This document shows positions 21,442 through 23,198 of a stretch of DNA of 23,198 nucleotides, piece after piece; positions within the stretch are counted from its first letter, which is position 1; every line of letters begins with the position of its first letter. Position numbers and translations under genes: made by a program. The notes beneath the pieces were generated by a model. That model ran no database searches. It was given only the letters and a program-made list of their open reading frames with translations, and was not told the origin of the DNA. This DNA comes from a virus, in IMG/VR virus record IMGVR_UViG_3300025711_000237, positions 1 to 23,198 of that record. The stretch is one strand, 5' to 3'.

Positions 21442-21734
21442 AATGCGAATTCTGCTCTGAATTTACAGGAAAAATGCTGGACAGGTGGACGTATGAAAGA
21501 GGGGTAAGGATCGACTTCTCACGCCCAGGAACGCCGACGGACAATGCGACGGTGGAGTCCTTCAACGGCAGGTTAAGGCAGAAATGCCTGAACGATAGTG
21601 GGTTTATGTCTCTGGAGGATGCCCTCCGAATTTGCCGGTTTCCAGAATATGCAGCCAGAATGAAGCCGGTTATTCCTGAATATGGCTGGATCACATACGG
21701 GGAGCGGGTCAACAAGTTTCACATCTCATCTTAG
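21401..21734 (+). pseudogene. IS3-family OrfB (DDE transposase) fragments
   Basis: Two pieces. From 21401 one frame gives DGSALRLRIRGITEMR, an internal OrfB motif, then stops at 21460. From about 21445 another frame gives CSEFTGKMLDRWTYERGVRI, FSRPGTPTDNATVESFNGRL and MSLEDALR, the third quarter of a DDE domain with the Glu of VESFNG. The preceding DNGSEF is changed to EFCSEF, losing the Asp. The end after EDALR does not match the family. Confidence 0.82.
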
Positions 21735-21969
21735 TCATTAACGACATCTTACTTAGCGTGAAATATTGCTCTCTATAATAGCCTTAAAGCCTGTCCTATC
21801 ACCCCATCCTTGCGCTACATCAACATCCCAGATAATGAAATTAACTAAATTACTCCCCGCTGTTTATGCGTCGTGAGTCTGGGGCCAAATTCTTTTAATC
21901 CCGCTCCCATCAGCCCTAAGAAAAATAGCGACAAATTTTAATGCTGTTGAAAATATCTGGGTAAAAACA

Positions 21970-22293
21970 ATGTTTACGTTGTTCTATTTGTCCGTTGTTA
22001 TGGTATTTGAAATCACTCTAAGTACGGTTTGCCGACGAGGATATCTAAAATATTTAAAAATCTTCCATCGTTACCATTTCCGTTCTCTCCGCAAACCTCG
22101 TCAGCTACTCTTTATCCCGCACGGTCATCGTTGGGAAATTCTAAAACTTCAGCATTTAGGCGCGATGAGCCCATCAGGCAGAGCTTATCCTTCTACCTAC
22201 GTGATTGCCCGCTGTCAGGGATGCGGGGTCCGTAAGCACAAAGTCTTCTACAACAGCCATCTCAAGGTCTCTCAGTGCAGGCGTTGGTTATAG
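21970..22293 (+). CDS. Unrecognised Cys-rich ORF
   Basis: A 107-aa frame: hydrophobic N-terminus (MFTLFYLSVVMVFEITLSTV), then HGHRWEILKLQHLGAMSPSG, then CQGCG and a final C six residues from the end, perhaps a zinc ribbon. No good ribosome-binding site. A shorter start at the Met of GAMSPSG would keep the Cys part only. Not recognised; may be real or chance. The 235 bases before it and the 164 after it hold nothing I can name. Confidence 0.35.
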   Translation: MFTLFYLSVVMVFEITLSTVCRRGYLKYLKIFHRYHFRSLRKPRQLLFIPHGHRWEILKLQHLGAMSPSGRAYPSTYVIARCQGCGVRKHKVFYNSHLKVSQCRRWL

Positions 22294-22457
22294 GAGCAAG
22301 GCGCAATGTCTCTATTCTTATTACCTTAACATTCGTGCCTTAAATATCTGAGAGCTCTGAGTGTCGCGTTCAGTTTGACGAATAAATCTGTCATCTGATG
22401 GTCTTATTTTTTATCTATCTTTTATAAAAACATCCTCTCTTTCTTACGGAGAAGCTT

Positions 22458-22862
22458 ATGCAGCCGTACCAGGAATCACTATTTCCCGTCTCGATTAAGG
22501 GGATTGTGCAGATTAGCGACAAGATTCTGCTATTAAAAAACGAGCGGGAAGAGTGGGAGTTGCCGGGGGGAAAGCTCGAGAAAGGGGAAACGCCTGAAGA
22601 ATGTCTTATCCGTGAAATGTATGAGGAGACGCAGATAGCGTCGTCGGTGCAGGGCATTATCGACGCCTGGCTTTACCGGATTTGTGCTAAAGAAATATTG
22701 ATTGTGACCTATCTCATGAAGGTTGAACCGGCCTCAAGCCAAACGATAAAAGTCAGCCATGAGCATAAAGAAATAGGGATGTTTAGTCTGAATGAGATTG
22801 CAGAGCTCAATATGCCAATGGGGTACAAGACGTCGATAGGGCGAGTCATTAACCCAGTTTGA
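22458..22862 (+). CDS. Nudix hydrolase
   Basis: A 134-aa single-domain Nudix hydrolase. The Nudix box spans about residues 38-60: GKLEKGETPEECLIREMYEE followed by TQI, giving G-x5-E-x7-R-E-x-x-E-E with Gln where Gly is usual at the last-but-one position. WELPGG before it is the typical lead-in. Substrate cannot be told from sequence; the family hydrolyses nucleoside diphosphate-linked compounds. GGAG lies about six bases before ATG 22458. It stands alone, with a hairpin beyond its stop. Confidence 0.92.
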   Translation: MQPYQESLFPVSIKGIVQISDKILLLKNEREEWELPGGKLEKGETPEECLIREMYEETQIASSVQGIIDAWLYRICAKEILIVTYLMKVEPASSQTIKVSHEHKEIGMFSLNEIAELNMPMGYKTSIGRVINPV

Positions 22863-22905
22863 GAGCCTATAGGCAAAGGATGCAGCGACATACGCATAAT
22901 CTGAC

Positions 22906-22951
22906 CATCACAAGGCACATAAGGTATCGCGCCCTGTGATGAAGATTTTTT
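22906..22951 (+). terminator. Hairpin with T-run between converging genes
   Basis: CATCACAAGGC (22906-22916) pairs with GCCCTGTGATG (22931-22941) with one mismatch, then AAGATTTTTT. It fits a terminator for the Nudix gene and lies just past the stop of the converging YmgB/AriR-like gene. Confidence 0.55.
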
Positions 22952-23198
22952 AAATCAGGTCGTCCGGGGTACGAAATACTACTGTTTCGAGGGCGTTTCG
23001 ATAAATATCTGATTTGACCACGTCTGTTTCTATTTCTAATCGTTCGAGCAGTTTTGCCATGATTGCTTTGTTATTGACCAGTCGTCCTTTGAGGGAAAGT
23101 TCTATCTTTATTTCCTGAATGACGTCTGATTCGCTTTTAATGGCATGAGCAGTCTTGACGCGGGATTTTTCTAACTCAACGCTGTTTATTTGAGACAT
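22950..23198 (-). CDS. YmgB/AriR-family biofilm/acid-resistance regulator
   Basis: An 82-aa protein that resembles the YmgB/AriR family: helical, with ESDVIQEIKIELSLKGRLVN, then NKAIMAKLLERLEIETDVVK and a C-terminal LETVVFRTPDDLI close to the family end. E. coli AriR (YmgB) affects biofilm formation and acid resistance. The ATG is at the very last bases of the window, so a further upstream start cannot be excluded and the promoter is out of view. Confidence 0.85.
   Translation of the reverse strand: MSQINSVELEKSRVKTAHAIKSESDVIQEIKIELSLKGRLVNNKAIMAKLLERLEIETDVVKSDIYRNALETVVFRTPDDLI

Larger units (their letters stand above)
21133..21734 (+). mobile_element. Degenerate IS3-family (IS407-like) element remnant
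   Basis: Parts of OrfA and OrfB of an IS3-family transposon of the MKKSRFTEEQI type are present, but only about 0.6 kb of the usual 1.2-1.3 kb. At least three losses are visible: in OrfA, HAELGISDATFYTW lacks the loop that normally precedes GISDATFY; OrfA then runs straight into an internal piece of OrfB; and a second OrfB segment with the DDE core end is joined in another frame. No terminal repeats could be identified. Confidence 0.85.

Noticed and set aside
1-23198. CRISPR arrays, tRNA or rRNA genes
   Set aside because: No regularly spaced direct repeats and no tRNA or rRNA sequence were seen on either strand.

Overview
The window is most of a P2/186-type temperate phage (Peduovirus-like) integrated in an enterobacterial chromosome, followed by about 4 kb of mixed chromosomal and mobile debris. 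The structural proteins match P2 order and sequence gene by gene. The host-side genes (DUF2511/YebY-like and DUF1737 proteins, a YmgB/AriR-family protein, an IS3-family remnant) fit Enterobacterales. I cannot name a genus from sequence alone, although divergence from the E. coli phages suggests a Serratia/Rahnella-like or similar host.

Layout, left to right. 1-8210 is the leftward late region: baseplate J (cut by the window edge), W and V; a rightward AT-rich membrane-protein gene inserted between V and S; tail completion S and R; the lysis cassette (LysC/LysB spanins, SAR endolysin, holin); then X, L, M, N and O. 8356-11138 is the divergent P-Q pair (terminase ATPase and portal). 11196-13148 is an AT-rich RloB/RloA pair (TOPRIM-like protein plus AAA ATPase). 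At 13336-13354 I recognise the phage cos site, which resembles the P2 cohesive end. 13432-13677 holds two tiny genes, one behind a LexA-box-like sequence. 13812-18001 is the early replication and control operon: A endonuclease, zinc finger, DUF2732, DUF5347, Fil-like, CII-like and Cox-like. 18116-19312 is a rightward repressor with two tandem CI-type DNA-binding domains, followed by a small exported protein and a strong terminator. No intact integrase is visible. Only a C-terminal integrase stub in the reverse orientation follows.

From 19.8 kb on there are gene fragments, a two-gene unit (unknown plus DUF1737) whose first gene seems to have an ATA where its ATG should be, a multiply deleted IS3-family element, an unrecognised Cys-rich ORF, a Nudix hydrolase and a YmgB/AriR-like protein.

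How the parts fit together: CI and Cox sit head to head across a 114-bp control region and should decide between lysogeny and lysis. A replicates the genome. Two TGT-N12-ACA Ogr-type boxes mark the late promoters of the O/P and V units. Three accessory insertions (membrane protein at V/S, RloAB at cos/Q, SOS-box gene at A/cos) occupy places where P2-family phages carry non-essential host-altering genes. They are the most interesting part of the window. The RloAB pair is a plausible anti-phage module analogous to P2 Old. The V/S membrane protein is not a family I recognise.
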